In this document: positions 30,831-39,295 of the stretch, in pieces
Layout of the letters: each line of letters starts with the position of its first letter
Position numbering within the stretch: the first letter of the stretch is position 1
From: a virus
Reading direction: 5' to 3' (one strand)
Virus record (IMG/VR): IMGVR_UViG_3300042691_027417
Location: 1 to 54,069 of that record
Length of the DNA: 54,069 nt
Position numbers and translations under genes: made by a program
The notes under the pieces: model-generated
Databases searched by the model: none
What the model saw: the letters and a program-made list of their open reading frames with translations, nothing else
What the model was told of the DNA's origin: nothing

Positions 30831-31904
30831 TTAATCCATCGAATCGAGCAATTTATCTAGTTCGTCTTTGGCTCTGTTTGAAGCTGAACCTGGTGATTTT
30901 AATTTATCCATTGGACCTCCATATTGATCCTCCCAAGTTTCTTTTAATTTTGCTTCGTGTTTTTGTAAAGCATCTGCCATGATTTGAGGTAGGTTATTAA
31001 CAATAAACCTGTTACTAAATTCCTGCTCCATTAATTCAACACTCTTAGGGTTGACATCATAGTTGTTTTCCGACATCATTTTAGCGAAGGCGGTTTTGTA
31101 CTGCGCTGCAAGTTCAGGCTTAATTTCAAATTCCGTAAAAGGAACGATTTTGCCATCTTGATAAGTAGGAATCGTTAACTTCGATTTGCCACCTATTTTT
31201 TCATTTGCAACTTCTAGCCATTTGCTTTCTGTTAACGCTTTGGCTTGTTTAGCCACTTCGGGGTCAACCTTGGTTAATCCCATTTTATTTTTGTTGTCTT
31301 GTAGCCAATCGAAAACCTCTTTTGTCTTACCTTTCAACGCAATTTTATTAAACTCAATTTCATCTGAATCAAAAATATTTGGGTCTAATCCAAATTCTTT
31401 AATCAGTTTACTTCGCAACATTTCTTCTTTACCTCTATAGTCGGGGTTTTCAATTGTTGCTTTTAAAACCAATGCTTCAATTGGGTCTAAGTTATCACCT
31501 GCGTTTTTTAATTGTAAAAAAGCAGAATAATCTTTATTCCCGGTAGCTTTAATATAAGCATTAAACTCGGCTACACTTTCATCTGCAAAATCTAATGTTG
31601 GCTTTGCAGCCAATTCATCATACTTGGCTTTTAACTCTTTAAATTCATTTAGTTCTGCTTTAACCCTATCTTGGTCATAGCCTTCTCCAAAATATTCAGC
31701 AAAGTTAGGTGCTGCTGTGTTTTGTTGTGACGAAGCGACTACTGTATTAGTTGTGTTTTCACCACCATCATTGTTTCCTTCTGCGCCTTCTGACGAAGCT
31801 GCTGCTCCACCATTGTCATTTCCTTCATTATTGTTTCCTTCACCTGTTGATGTTGGGATTCCAAGTTCTGCAAAAAATGATGCGCTTTCGTTTGTTTCTG
31901 TCAT
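30831..31904 (-). CDS. Scaffold/head-assembly protein (357 aa)
   Basis: The position between portal and capsid and the composition both point to a scaffold. The N-terminal 60 residues are low-complexity Gly, Asn, Glu and Ser (EGNNNEGNDNGGAAASSEGA). Long charged helices follow (75-110, 170-230), then a Gln/Lys/Glu-rich helix near 310-330, and the protein ends in DELDKLLDSMD. Scaffolds fill the procapsid, guide shell closure and then leave or are cut. It has its own promoter (31912-31944) directly behind the portal gene and is followed by the capsid gene 31 bases downstream. Confidence 0.75.
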   Translation of the reverse strand: MTETNESASFFAELGIPTSTGEGNNNEGNDNGGAAASSEGAEGNNDGGENTTNTVVASSQQNTAAPNFAEYFGEGYDQDRVKAELNEFKELKAKYDELAAKPTLDFADESVAEFNAYIKATGNKDYSAFLQLKNAGDNLDPIEALVLKATIENPDYRGKEEMLRSKLIKEFGLDPNIFDSDEIEFNKIALKGKTKEVFDWLQDNKNKMGLTKVDPEVAKQAKALTESKWLEVANEKIGGKSKLTIPTYQDGKIVPFTEFEIKPELAAQYKTAFAKMMSENNYDVNPKSVELMEQEFSNRFIVNNLPQIMADALQKHEAKLKETWEDQYGGPMDKLKSPGSASNRAKDELDKLLDSMD

Positions 31905-31911
31905 TGTGTTA

Positions 31912-31944
31912 CAAATTTATGTTAATTGTTTTAATATAAGCAAA
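31912..31944 (-). promoter_or_regulatory. Consensus promoter for scaffold and capsid
   Basis: On the minus strand TTTG (31941-31944) is followed after 21 bases by TAAATTTG (31912-31919). It occupies the 40-bp gap between the portal stop and the scaffold start, so the two most abundant head proteins have a promoter of their own. Confidence 0.65.
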
Positions 31945-34275
31945 TTATTGTTGCATTTGTTGTGCATTACTTTCAATTTGAGGCTGTAAAGTGTTCATTA
32001 TCATTTGTTCTTGCAATCTTAAAATAGTTTCGTTGCTGCTTCCTTCAATTTTAAATAACGCTTTTGCTGCTTCAATTCTTATCTCTTGGTCGGCTTCAAA
32101 CTTAATTTTTTCCATTTCGTTTTTAGCTTTTAGCATTTCTGTTTGTTGTGCATTTTCAGCATTTAGCTTCATGTTTTCTTGTTGAAGTTTTATTGCTTGC
32201 TCTCGGCTTTGGTCTTGCTTAAATCTAATTAGTGTTTCAGCGTGGTTCAATCTACCTGCGTTAATTAGTCTGCTTATCATTAAATAATCACCCATGCTTA
32301 TTTTCTCTCCATCCTTACCAGGTTTCATAGCTTCAATTGCTGCTTGCATGATTTGCTGCTTTCTTTCTTGAGTAGGTTTTATTTCAATTTTTATTCCCAT
32401 ATCCCTTACTCCTATATCGCTGCTTATTTCAAGTATTGAAGCTCCACTTTTGCCTAAAATGTTTTGATAGATTTTTTTGGTTTCAGGATAACGTCTAATG
32501 GCTCTTTGAATACGAGGTAGTACTGTTTGTCCTGCCCATTGTTTTATTTGAATGTACGAAGTGTAAATAGGTTGTAACGAATCGTTAGTTGCACTTATTG
32601 CTGCTTTTGTTTCGGTTGCAGTTTGCTCACCGCCTTTTGGACTAGCTGCGCTTACTCTATCTATCCCTGTAAGTTCTGAAATAAAATTAAAGTTTATTTC
32701 AAAGTTTTTTATACACTCGTTAAATAGATTTCCAACGCCCCCTTCTGAATGACTTATTGGATTTGCTTGACTACCTCTATCTCCTGCGTGTGTAGTTGCT
32801 CGGTAAACAGTATCTCCAGTTTGTCTTTTTAAGGCTATAAGTTGTAACGGTTTCATTATACCATCACCTAAATCAATATTTTCCATTGCACCTATTTCTA
32901 TGTTTAATCCATTTGGTGCTGCTGTTGCTATTGCGCTTTCAAGTCTTAATTTCGTTAATTGAATTTGGTCTAAGTTAGGAATAATTGTTTCTACAATTGA
33001 TTTACCTTGAAGTCTTATTGCGTGAATACTTAAAGTTGGCTTTTCAATATTACCTGCCAATTGCGGTCCGTCATCATAAACAAATTTACTACCTATAATC
33101 CACTTTGCGGTGTATGCCCTATTTTTATTTACAATTTTTGTTTTTTTCTTTTCGGTGTTAATTATTTTCCCATGCTCTTGAGGGTATCGTTTACCATTTT
33201 TTATTGTTTCGTAATATGAATCGGTACTTATCCACTCCGAAACTAAAACAGGAACTCTAAACATATTATAAACGTAATCTCCATTTTCATTAACGTAATT
33301 ACCTTGAACATATCTATTCATTTGTTGTCCATTGTAATTACCGAATAATCCGTACCATGGCTTTGCCATTTCTAAAAGTTCCTTTTCAGTTAATCCAGTT
33401 TCAACGCGAACATTGTTTAGTGTTTCAAATTTCAAATAACCCCAAAAACGAATGTCTTTAAAATCTGTTTCATTTGAATAGTCTATAACCAAATTTTCCC
33501 AATCAAGATATTCGTATTTGCAAGTTTTACTTATTGGATCGTATAAATCTCTAAATGCCATTCTGTTTAAATCAATAGCATCGTTAATTAATTTTCTTTT
33601 TATTGTTCCTATATCTGAAAGGTAATCAGTAGCACTCAAAACAGCTTCGGCTTCGGCTTCTGCTTTGATTTTAAACCCTCCCATTTCTTTAAACAAATCT
33701 AACTCTTCTAATGATTTAGCAATATATTCAACTTGATTTTCGGGAGGCAAACCTATCATGGCCTGTATTTCTCTTTCTTTTTCTGCGTAATTTGATTTAT
33801 ACCATAACTCCCATTTGGCTTCATCTTTTTCATCTATTGATGTAGGGTCAATAGCTGTAGCTACATAGTCAAATTCAAGAGATTCAAACTTACCTTGAAT
33901 TACTCTTTTGTATTTACTCATAGGGCTAAATATTTCCCAATTTGTTGCCATATATCCCTCTCGGTTACTTCCAACTTCATTGTCTAATAATAAATCCATG
34001 TATAGTTGTTTTGGCTGCGAACCTGCACCATACATTCTTAGCCACCTCATTTCTTGAAGCATAGCAACATTTGTAGATAAATTGCTTCTTAAAAATAAAC
34101 TCCAAATTGCTTCTGACCATTTTAATGCCCATGCGCCTTTTTTTAATGAAGGGTCAATGTCATCACTTGGAAAGAAATAACCATCTTCAATGTAGTCTTT
34201 TTCTGTAATTTTTGCAACTTTTTCTAATCTACTACTTCCAATCTGTGCTGAATATTTTGCTTGAGTAAGTGCCAT
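31945..34275 (-). CDS. Portal protein (776 aa)
   Basis: The portal forms the dodecameric DNA gate of the capsid. The gene directly follows the large terminase, the conserved order. The N-terminal part has SEAIWSLFLRSNLSTN and EMRWLRMYGAGSQPKQLYMD (about 55-95), a pattern I associate with crAss-like and other Bacteroidetes phage portals. The middle has stem-like strands, and IPNLDQIQLTKLRLESAIAT (about 420-440) may be the wing-to-stem helix. The C-terminal region (about 620-776) is a long Gln/Glu/Lys-rich coiled coil ending in LQPQIESNAQQMQQ, fitting the barrel helices. Length is at the upper end of the family. Confidence 0.75.
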   Translation of the reverse strand: MALTQAKYSAQIGSSRLEKVAKITEKDYIEDGYFFPSDDIDPSLKKGAWALKWSEAIWSLFLRSNLSTNVAMLQEMRWLRMYGAGSQPKQLYMDLLLDNEVGSNREGYMATNWEIFSPMSKYKRVIQGKFESLEFDYVATAIDPTSIDEKDEAKWELWYKSNYAEKEREIQAMIGLPPENQVEYIAKSLEELDLFKEMGGFKIKAEAEAEAVLSATDYLSDIGTIKRKLINDAIDLNRMAFRDLYDPISKTCKYEYLDWENLVIDYSNETDFKDIRFWGYLKFETLNNVRVETGLTEKELLEMAKPWYGLFGNYNGQQMNRYVQGNYVNENGDYVYNMFRVPVLVSEWISTDSYYETIKNGKRYPQEHGKIINTEKKKTKIVNKNRAYTAKWIIGSKFVYDDGPQLAGNIEKPTLSIHAIRLQGKSIVETIIPNLDQIQLTKLRLESAIATAAPNGLNIEIGAMENIDLGDGIMKPLQLIALKRQTGDTVYRATTHAGDRGSQANPISHSEGGVGNLFNECIKNFEINFNFISELTGIDRVSAASPKGGEQTATETKAAISATNDSLQPIYTSYIQIKQWAGQTVLPRIQRAIRRYPETKKIYQNILGKSGASILEISSDIGVRDMGIKIEIKPTQERKQQIMQAAIEAMKPGKDGEKISMGDYLMISRLINAGRLNHAETLIRFKQDQSREQAIKLQQENMKLNAENAQQTEMLKAKNEMEKIKFEADQEIRIEAAKALFKIEGSSNETILRLQEQMIMNTLQPQIESNAQQMQQ

Positions 34276-34309
34276 TGTTGTAAATTTCTTTTTTCAAAAT
34301 TACAAATTT

Positions 34310-37189
34310 TTATGTATATTTTCTCTTTTTGAACATATTTGGCCTCTTAACCACTTCTGTTTTTGATTTTTGAGATTGTGCCATTATGCTACTACATCCC
34401 ATTAGTGCCCCTGCTCCTGCCGTAAATAAATCGAAATCTGTCATTTCCTCCATACTTGAAATGTCTTTACATTGTTGTAAAAAATCAGCATGCTTATCTT
34501 TGTGTCCATGCACCGAAATATAATTTCTTACTGTGTTGAATAGATTTTGTTTTTTTTCTCCTTGTGAGTTAAACCCTGGTGTTACCCTAAGCCTTCCTGT
34601 TTTCCAATCATAATCATAAAGAAAATACCCTGCAAATCCAATCTTAGTCATAAATGGTATTATCTCTGCTACGTTTATTTCTGGATAAATCCATGAGTTA
34701 TAATAAACTGCTTGCAATAAAACATCATCGTATTGGTCATCTGTTGAACCTGGTCTTCCTAAATAAGTACACGTTAATCTGTAACTTTGCCAATCTTTTG
34801 GTTCTTTATTACCATCAACGCTTGGGTCGTAATCATAAGCTGTTGCAATACCTAAATCGGACATTCTACCACTTACTGTTTTCTCTTGCTTATAGGGGTC
34901 ACAACAAGTAATGTGTTTTGGTGAAAACGGAACTCTTTGTGGCTCTCCATTTATAGTTGTCCAATTGAATTTACTACTAACATTTGGTGGTAAAAGCTGA
35001 CTTACTTCCCATTTGCCATTTGGAGTATCCATAAACTCAACCCTACTATTGTACTTTTCTCCTGTCCAATAAAAATTTCCTTTTCTTATCCAAAGATGTT
35101 TATTCATTGATATTTCATCAATTCTTTCGTTTATTATTTTGGTGTTAAAACCTATGTCACCATCGGTTGTTCTAAAACATTCTTTGAAATAAATAGGATT
35201 TTGTCTTACGAACTCATTGTATTTGTCAATATCTTTTGGGTCTAATAATAATGCTGCCCTTGTGCTATTTATATACTCTTTTGAGCCATAGTTTTTATTA
35301 ATAAATTTGGCTTGTTGTGGTGTTGGTGTATCTATTACCGAATAACCATATTCATCTACAAATCCTTCCAAGCCTTCCAAACACGAAATATACAGAAGCA
35401 TAAGTCCTGTTGTAGTCTGACCAGATATGTTTCGTTTTTCAAAAAAACTATCTTTACAAATATTATAATAACCTCGTCCACCTGCGCCCTCCATTTCACC
35501 TACTGTTGAAGGTAATCCCATAAAACCAAAAATATTGATACCTGCTCCTTGGGCTACACATTGCTTTAATTGCTGATGACGCTCATAAACATCAATATCT
35601 TTAGCCTTTCCAGATTCGTCACAAAGCAACCAAAATAACTTACCTCCATCATAGTAACTTGCTGTTGCAGTTGGTGAGTGATCTAATTTTGATTTGAGTT
35701 GCAGTTGCATTTTGCTGTTGTCGGCCCTCTTTCTACTTGCTGAAAAATTTATTTCTGTATTAGGGTTTTCGTTACTCGAAGTCATTGGCCTAAAAAAGAA
35801 CGCTTGTTTTTGCCAAGACGAAACTAAAATTTCATCAAACAACTTATCTTTTGCGTGACCACCACTACTTGAAACTATACCTGATATTATACCAAAGTGG
35901 GTTATTGTTTCAATATATTGAGCGCAAAGGTGCTTATTACTATCACCTGCTCTCCTTCCTTTTGGGTCTGTGTATCCTAAAAATACCCTTCTTTTTGCAT
36001 CTTGCATTTTAAGGATTTTTTTCAATTCGTTTTGATATACTAATTTACCCTTATCGTCTTTTTGTGGGTACTCGGTTGTGGTATAAGCGTATCTTATTCC
36101 ATGATACCATTTTCTATCTCGGTCACGATATTCGGGGTTTATTGTTCCAGCAATTTTCCAAAAGTTTAAAAAGTTGTAATGCCAACCATCTAAATAAGTA
36201 AGCTTTCCATTGTTGTAAAACCAATATCCATTTAACGTATAATACCACTGGTCTTCAATCCAACGTATTTCTTTTTTGTATTCGGCTTGGTTTGCGCTTA
36301 GTGTTGCCCAAACTTCTTCAATTTTTTCTACTGTTGATAACAGATACTCTAGTTTATTTGGCCACTTAACAAGCCTAAACTTTTGATCCTTTACTGATAG
36401 TCCATATCCATCTGCTTGGGTTGGGTCTTCACACTTGGGAAGTTTTATGTGTATCGGGTGTAAATCAGGGTCTTCATTTATGATGACGCAACTATCTTCC
36501 TTTTGATATTCGTCAAGTATCTTTTGGCTTGGCTGCTTTTCGAACTTTTTTTTTTCGGGTGGAGTAACTGGTTGTTCTCCTTTTCTTAGTTTTTCAGCTA
36601 TGTCTTCGGGGCGAAGCAAAAGTTTATCTTCAAAATAAAATTGAATAAAATCTTGATGTAATTTTTGATTATTGTCTTGACTGAATAATTCTTGGCGTAT
36701 TTCGTCAAGCCTGTCCCCTAATGTATCAAACTCTGAAATCTTAGCTACCCCCTTTTCTCCGCTTCGTAACTTTTGCATTTCGTTTTCGTACAACTCTTGA
36801 TACATTACAAAACGAGTGTAGAGGCTATTTTTATGTTGCGTAACGTAACGAATAATCATTCTATTAGCAATCTCGCTTTCTCCTGCCAATACGCTTTCTA
36901 CATTACTTAAAAAACGTCCATCTTCTTGGCGAACAAATCCAGCTAAATCAGCTGCTTTTATTTTTAAACGATTTGTTTCTGTAATGTGCTGACGAAGTGG
37001 GCTATTTTTATCATAGCACATAGGTATAAATCTAAGAAATTTCTTTACATCTACGTCTTGTAATTCTTCGTAATATTCTTTAAAGTTAAACACGCTTCCA
37101 TACAAAGCCCTTGGGTCTTGTTTTGGTTTCATGTTGTATGTGTCCGCGAGCATTTTATCCCACGAAAGATTATCGAAATCCAATTCCAT
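34310..37189 (-). CDS. terL: Large terminase subunit with N-terminal extension (959 aa)
   Basis: The packaging ATPase and nuclease. DPKGRRAGDSNK at about residues 407-418 is the deviant Walker A (xRRxG(K/D)S type), and KLFWLLCDES near 515 is Walker B with the catalytic acid. MGLPSTVGEMEGAGGRG (about 555-571) follows, in the place of the coupling motif. The nuclease half starts at ITCCDPYKQE (about 760), with further Asp at DLGIATAYDYD and LYDYDWKTG (about 875). The first 230 or so residues (YDKNSPLRQHI, KIKAADLAGF, then helical repeats to about 170) are extra to a normal TerL and resemble a separately encoded small-subunit-like protein of Bacteroidetes phages. No other small terminase was found. 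Confidence 0.85.
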   Translation of the reverse strand: MELDFDNLSWDKMLADTYNMKPKQDPRALYGSVFNFKEYYEELQDVDVKKFLRFIPMCYDKNSPLRQHITETNRLKIKAADLAGFVRQEDGRFLSNVESVLAGESEIANRMIIRYVTQHKNSLYTRFVMYQELYENEMQKLRSGEKGVAKISEFDTLGDRLDEIRQELFSQDNNQKLHQDFIQFYFEDKLLLRPEDIAEKLRKGEQPVTPPEKKKFEKQPSQKILDEYQKEDSCVIINEDPDLHPIHIKLPKCEDPTQADGYGLSVKDQKFRLVKWPNKLEYLLSTVEKIEEVWATLSANQAEYKKEIRWIEDQWYYTLNGYWFYNNGKLTYLDGWHYNFLNFWKIAGTINPEYRDRDRKWYHGIRYAYTTTEYPQKDDKGKLVYQNELKKILKMQDAKRRVFLGYTDPKGRRAGDSNKHLCAQYIETITHFGIISGIVSSSGGHAKDKLFDEILVSSWQKQAFFFRPMTSSNENPNTEINFSASRKRADNSKMQLQLKSKLDHSPTATASYYDGGKLFWLLCDESGKAKDIDVYERHQQLKQCVAQGAGINIFGFMGLPSTVGEMEGAGGRGYYNICKDSFFEKRNISGQTTTGLMLLYISCLEGLEGFVDEYGYSVIDTPTPQQAKFINKNYGSKEYINSTRAALLLDPKDIDKYNEFVRQNPIYFKECFRTTDGDIGFNTKIINERIDEISMNKHLWIRKGNFYWTGEKYNSRVEFMDTPNGKWEVSQLLPPNVSSKFNWTTINGEPQRVPFSPKHITCCDPYKQEKTVSGRMSDLGIATAYDYDPSVDGNKEPKDWQSYRLTCTYLGRPGSTDDQYDDVLLQAVYYNSWIYPEINVAEIIPFMTKIGFAGYFLYDYDWKTGRLRVTPGFNSQGEKKQNLFNTVRNYISVHGHKDKHADFLQQCKDISSMEEMTDFDLFTAGAGALMGCSSIMAQSQKSKTEVVKRPNMFKKRKYT

Positions 37190-37199
37190 TAAAACAAAA

Positions 37200-37610
37200 T
37201 TATTTAATTATTGCATATAAAACAAGTGCTGTAGTTGTTATTGCTGAAACGTATCTCCAAAATACTACTCCTTTTTCTGCTTTATCTGCCCTTTGGGTTT
37301 CTTTTTTTAGTAATTCCGAGCATTTGTACCTATCATCTTTTAAAGTATCTATAATCGCTTGTTTTAAAGTAATTTCTTTTCTCAAGGATTTGGTTTCTTT
37401 TTGTTTGAACTCAAATGCTTTAAAAGTACTGTCAAGTAGTTCTTTTTGAACATCATTCATATTTTTAACCCTATTTGAGTTCGTTATAAAATGGGTTGGA
37501 ATTAAGGCAAAAGTATCTTTCCCCGATACTATCAATTTGCTTGTTCCATTTTGTGAATAGCCTAAGTGAGCTATCAGCATTAAGAGTAACAATAGTTTTA
37601 TCTTTATCAT
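37200..37610 (-). CDS. Spanin-like envelope protein (136 aa)
   Basis: The N-terminus (MIKIKLLLLLMLIAHLGYSQ) is a signal peptide with a Bacteroidetes-like cleavage region and no lipobox cysteine. The middle (about 60-110) is a Lys/Glu/Gln coiled coil, and the last 22 residues (VVFWRYVSAITTTALVLYAI) form a membrane helix. A protein anchored at the C-terminus, with a periplasmic coil and an exported N-terminus, is the topology of a u-spanin turned into a non-lipid form. It overlaps the previous gene out of frame by 140 bases, as Rz1 does with Rz, and lies beside the lysozyme and holin genes. The lytic role is inferred. Confidence 0.55.
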   Translation of the reverse strand: MIKIKLLLLLMLIAHLGYSQNGTSKLIVSGKDTFALIPTHFITNSNRVKNMNDVQKELLDSTFKAFEFKQKETKSLRKEITLKQAIIDTLKDDRYKCSELLKKETQRADKAEKGVVFWRYVSAITTTALVLYAIIK

Positions 37611-37830
37611 GGTATTTTTTTATTACAGGTCTTGTATTTATAATTGTTTGGTTTACTGTCTTACGGCTGCTGTCTGCCGACTTGTGCGAATCTTCTGCTT
37701 CCTTTTCTAATTGTTTAATATCCGAAGGCACAAAAATTGGTGTTGGTTGGGGTAAAGTATTTTTAGTTTCAAAATATAAAATTACACCAATTGATAAAAT
37801 CGTAATTAATGCTATTTGCCAGATTTTCAT
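37471..37830 (-). CDS. Inner-membrane spanin-like protein (119 aa)
   Basis: The start at 37830 (MKIWQIALITILSIGVILYF) is chosen over a longer frame from 37908, because the strong terminator at 37868-37885 would lie inside the longer form. The protein has one N-terminal membrane helix (3-20), a periplasmic charged region (35-80: IKQLEKEAEDSHKSADSSRK) and a C-terminal part with one cysteine. This is the usual layout of an i-spanin (Rz). Its last 140 bases overlap the next gene in another frame, which supports a spanin pair. Confidence 0.55.
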   Translation of the reverse strand: MKIWQIALITILSIGVILYFETKNTLPQPTPIFVPSDIKQLEKEAEDSHKSADSSRKTVNQTIINTRPVIKKYHDKDKTIVTLNADSSLRLFTKWNKQIDSIGERYFCLNSNPFYNELK

Positions 37831-37867
37831 GGTACGAAGGTAAATTAAAAAGTTGCAAAACAAAAAA

Positions 37868-37885
37868 CCCCGATTTTGATCGGGG
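37868..37885 (-). terminator. Intrinsic terminator between lysis and spanin genes
   Basis: CCCCGAT (37868-37874) and ATCGGGG (37879-37885) pair perfectly across TTTG. On the minus strand the stem is followed by six T. It closes the unit that ends with the 111-aa membrane protein. Confidence 0.85.
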
Positions 37886-37951
37886 CTTAATGATGAAAAA
37901 ATTAACACTATGAATACAATGCAAATGTATGATTTGTTTTTAAATTACCAA

Positions 37952-38287
37952 CTATTTTACTTTTGAAGCCCAATCGTTTAAAATATTAAATACTGAACAT
38001 CCAATTATAAGTAATATTGGAAATACCCAAATATTATTACAAGGCATTGAAACTATAAAACATATTTGCACTACTTGAATCATTGTAGCAGCATGCCAAG
38101 CATCGTGAGCAAAAGGAAAATATCTATGAAACCAATTAGTTTTTGGTGCTTCTTTTGCTTCTCTGCTCCAAAAATACGGCCAACCAATTTTCGTAAAGAA
38201 ATCATAATGTGCTATTGCATCCATTACGAATTTTAAAATCATAAACGCAAGTACGGCTATGAGTGCTAATGTTATTTGTGGTGTCAT
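37952..38287 (-). CDS. Multi-pass membrane protein of the lysis cluster (111 aa)
   Basis: There are hydrophobic helices at about residues 4-24, 66-84 and 86-106, separated by a charged, aromatic loop (WFHRYFPFAHDAWHAA) with three His. The start codon overlaps the stop of the lysozyme gene by four bases. Location and topology allow a holin, antiholin or membrane-sealing role. The His-rich loop is unusual for a holin, so this remains uncertain. Confidence 0.5.
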   Translation of the reverse strand: MTPQITLALIAVLAFMILKFVMDAIAHYDFFTKIGWPYFWSREAKEAPKTNWFHRYFPFAHDAWHAATMIQVVQICFIVSMPCNNIWVFPILLIIGCSVFNILNDWASKVK

Positions 38288-38784
38288 GGTTGTATAAATA
38301 AATCTGATTCTGCTTTTCTTCTTCTAACTAATCCTGCTAATGGCTTAGAATTTCCTTCTGCTGTTATATAATGGGTTTTCCACCATTTGGTAATTTGCTC
38401 AATAGGAAATTTGCCATTAATTAGTTTAACCATGGTATCTGAAAATCCAATATTATAAAAGTATGCTACAAGAGCATCAAATTGGTTTTGGGTTAATGGT
38501 ACTTTTATTTTTTGAATTACAAGTTGCTCTCGTGGTTTTAAATCCTCCATTAGTGCTTTTACCGCCTCTTCTTCATTACGAATTGATATACTAGAATAAG
38601 CCAATGTTTTACTTGCAGAACCTTTAATAAACAATCCTTTATTGTCACGCATGGCGCGACCATATCCCTCTGTCCAAATACCTGCTGGACACATTTTTGG
38701 TTGAAGTCCTACTTGCTTTAAATCTCCATCGTGCAAAGATTCAAATTCTTTTATTAGATTAATTCCCTTTATTCCTGTTTTCAT
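38284..38784 (-). CDS. Phage lysozyme, GH24 (T4/P22-type)
   Basis: A peptidoglycan muramidase of 166 aa, normal for the family. LIKEFES at residues 10-16 carries the catalytic glutamate (E15, family pattern FEG/FES), and CPAGIWTEGYGRA (about 32-44) matches the family's C/DPAGVWTIGYGHT block with the catalytic threonine. LTQNQFDALVAYFYNIG (about 97-113) is the conserved second-lobe segment, and LAGLVRRRKAESDLF (about 148-162) is the C-terminal signature. An insert of about eight residues after E15 (GDLKQVGLQP) is longer than usual. No signal or anchor is present, so a holin is needed for release. It lies two bases from the 80-aa holin candidate. Confidence 0.85.
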   Translation of the reverse strand: MKTGIKGINLIKEFESLHDGDLKQVGLQPKMCPAGIWTEGYGRAMRDNKGLFIKGSASKTLAYSSISIRNEEEAVKALMEDLKPREQLVIQKIKVPLTQNQFDALVAYFYNIGFSDTMVKLINGKFPIEQITKWWKTHYITAEGNSKPLAGLVRRRKAESDLFIQP

Positions 38785-38786
38785 TC

Positions 38787-39029
38787 TTATTTTGGCGAGT
38801 TTTCATCTATTGGAAAATTATTTGTTTCTGCAAAGTAATGCTTTATTTTATTCCAAGCTCCCACTATAATACCAGAAATGGCTATTACATATTTCCACCA
38901 AACCCATTCGTCAGGAACTAAAATTGTTCCAGTGGCAATTGCCCCAAAGCCATATTCAAATAACTCTTGAAGTATTAACGCCCATTTTGGTGTTGGGTGG
39001 TTTTTGTATTTTTTTCCAAATTTAGTCAT
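38787..39029 (-). CDS. Holin candidate (80 aa)
   Basis: A small protein with hydrophobic stretches at about residues 26-44 (EYGFGAIATGTILVPDEWVW) and 46-62 (KYVIAISGIIVGAWNKI), a basic N-terminus and an acidic, Asn-rich C-terminus. Two membrane helices, this size and the place two bases upstream of the lysozyme gene are typical of class II holins. No family match is claimed. Confidence 0.6.
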   Translation of the reverse strand: MTKFGKKYKNHPTPKWALILQELFEYGFGAIATGTILVPDEWVWWKYVIAISGIIVGAWNKIKHYFAETNNFPIDENSPK

Positions 39030-39030
39030 A

Positions 39031-39078
39031 TCATTCTTCTGGATTTAAAAATTGAAAAATGTAATCTTCCCTTTCCAT
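39031..39078 (-). CDS. Possible 15-aa micro-gene
   Basis: M-EREDYIFQFLNPEE fills the gap between two lysis genes exactly. Its start follows the upstream stop by one base and its stop ends one base before the holin-candidate start. The spacing fits a translated leader or coupling peptide, but random chance cannot be excluded at this length. Confidence 0.25.
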   Translation of the reverse strand: MEREDYIFQFLNPEE

Positions 39079-39079
39079 G

Positions 39080-39274
39080 TTATTTATTTGCTCCTTTTTC
39101 GAAATCATCAATTGGCTTGCTTGTAATTTTTTTTACTGACCATTCTATAAATCTGTAAAGCCAATAAAAAATAGTACACAGGCTTGCAATAGATGCAAAT
39201 AAAAAATGATGTTTTTCTAATAAGGCTATTAGGCCTATTAATGATACTAATATGTCAAGTATTCTGTGAGGCAT
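39080..39274 (-). CDS. Small membrane protein, second holin candidate (64 aa)
   Basis: Hydrophobic helices lie at about residues 6-19 (LDILVSLIGLIALL) and 24-44 (FLFASIASLCTIFYWLYRFI), followed by a basic, then acidic tail. It belongs to the same tight group as the lysozyme and the 80-aa protein. It could be the holin or an antiholin partner. Confidence 0.5.
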   Translation of the reverse strand: MPHRILDILVSLIGLIALLEKHHFLFASIASLCTIFYWLYRFIEWSVKKITSKPIDDFEKGANK

Positions 39275-39295
39275 ATAATATTAATATTTTATAGT

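Noticed and set aside
37831-37908. Longer N-terminus for the i-spanin-like protein (start at 37908)
   Set aside because: It would span a strong terminator hairpin and place a hydrophobic, Phe-rich extension before an obvious signal-anchor start at 37830.
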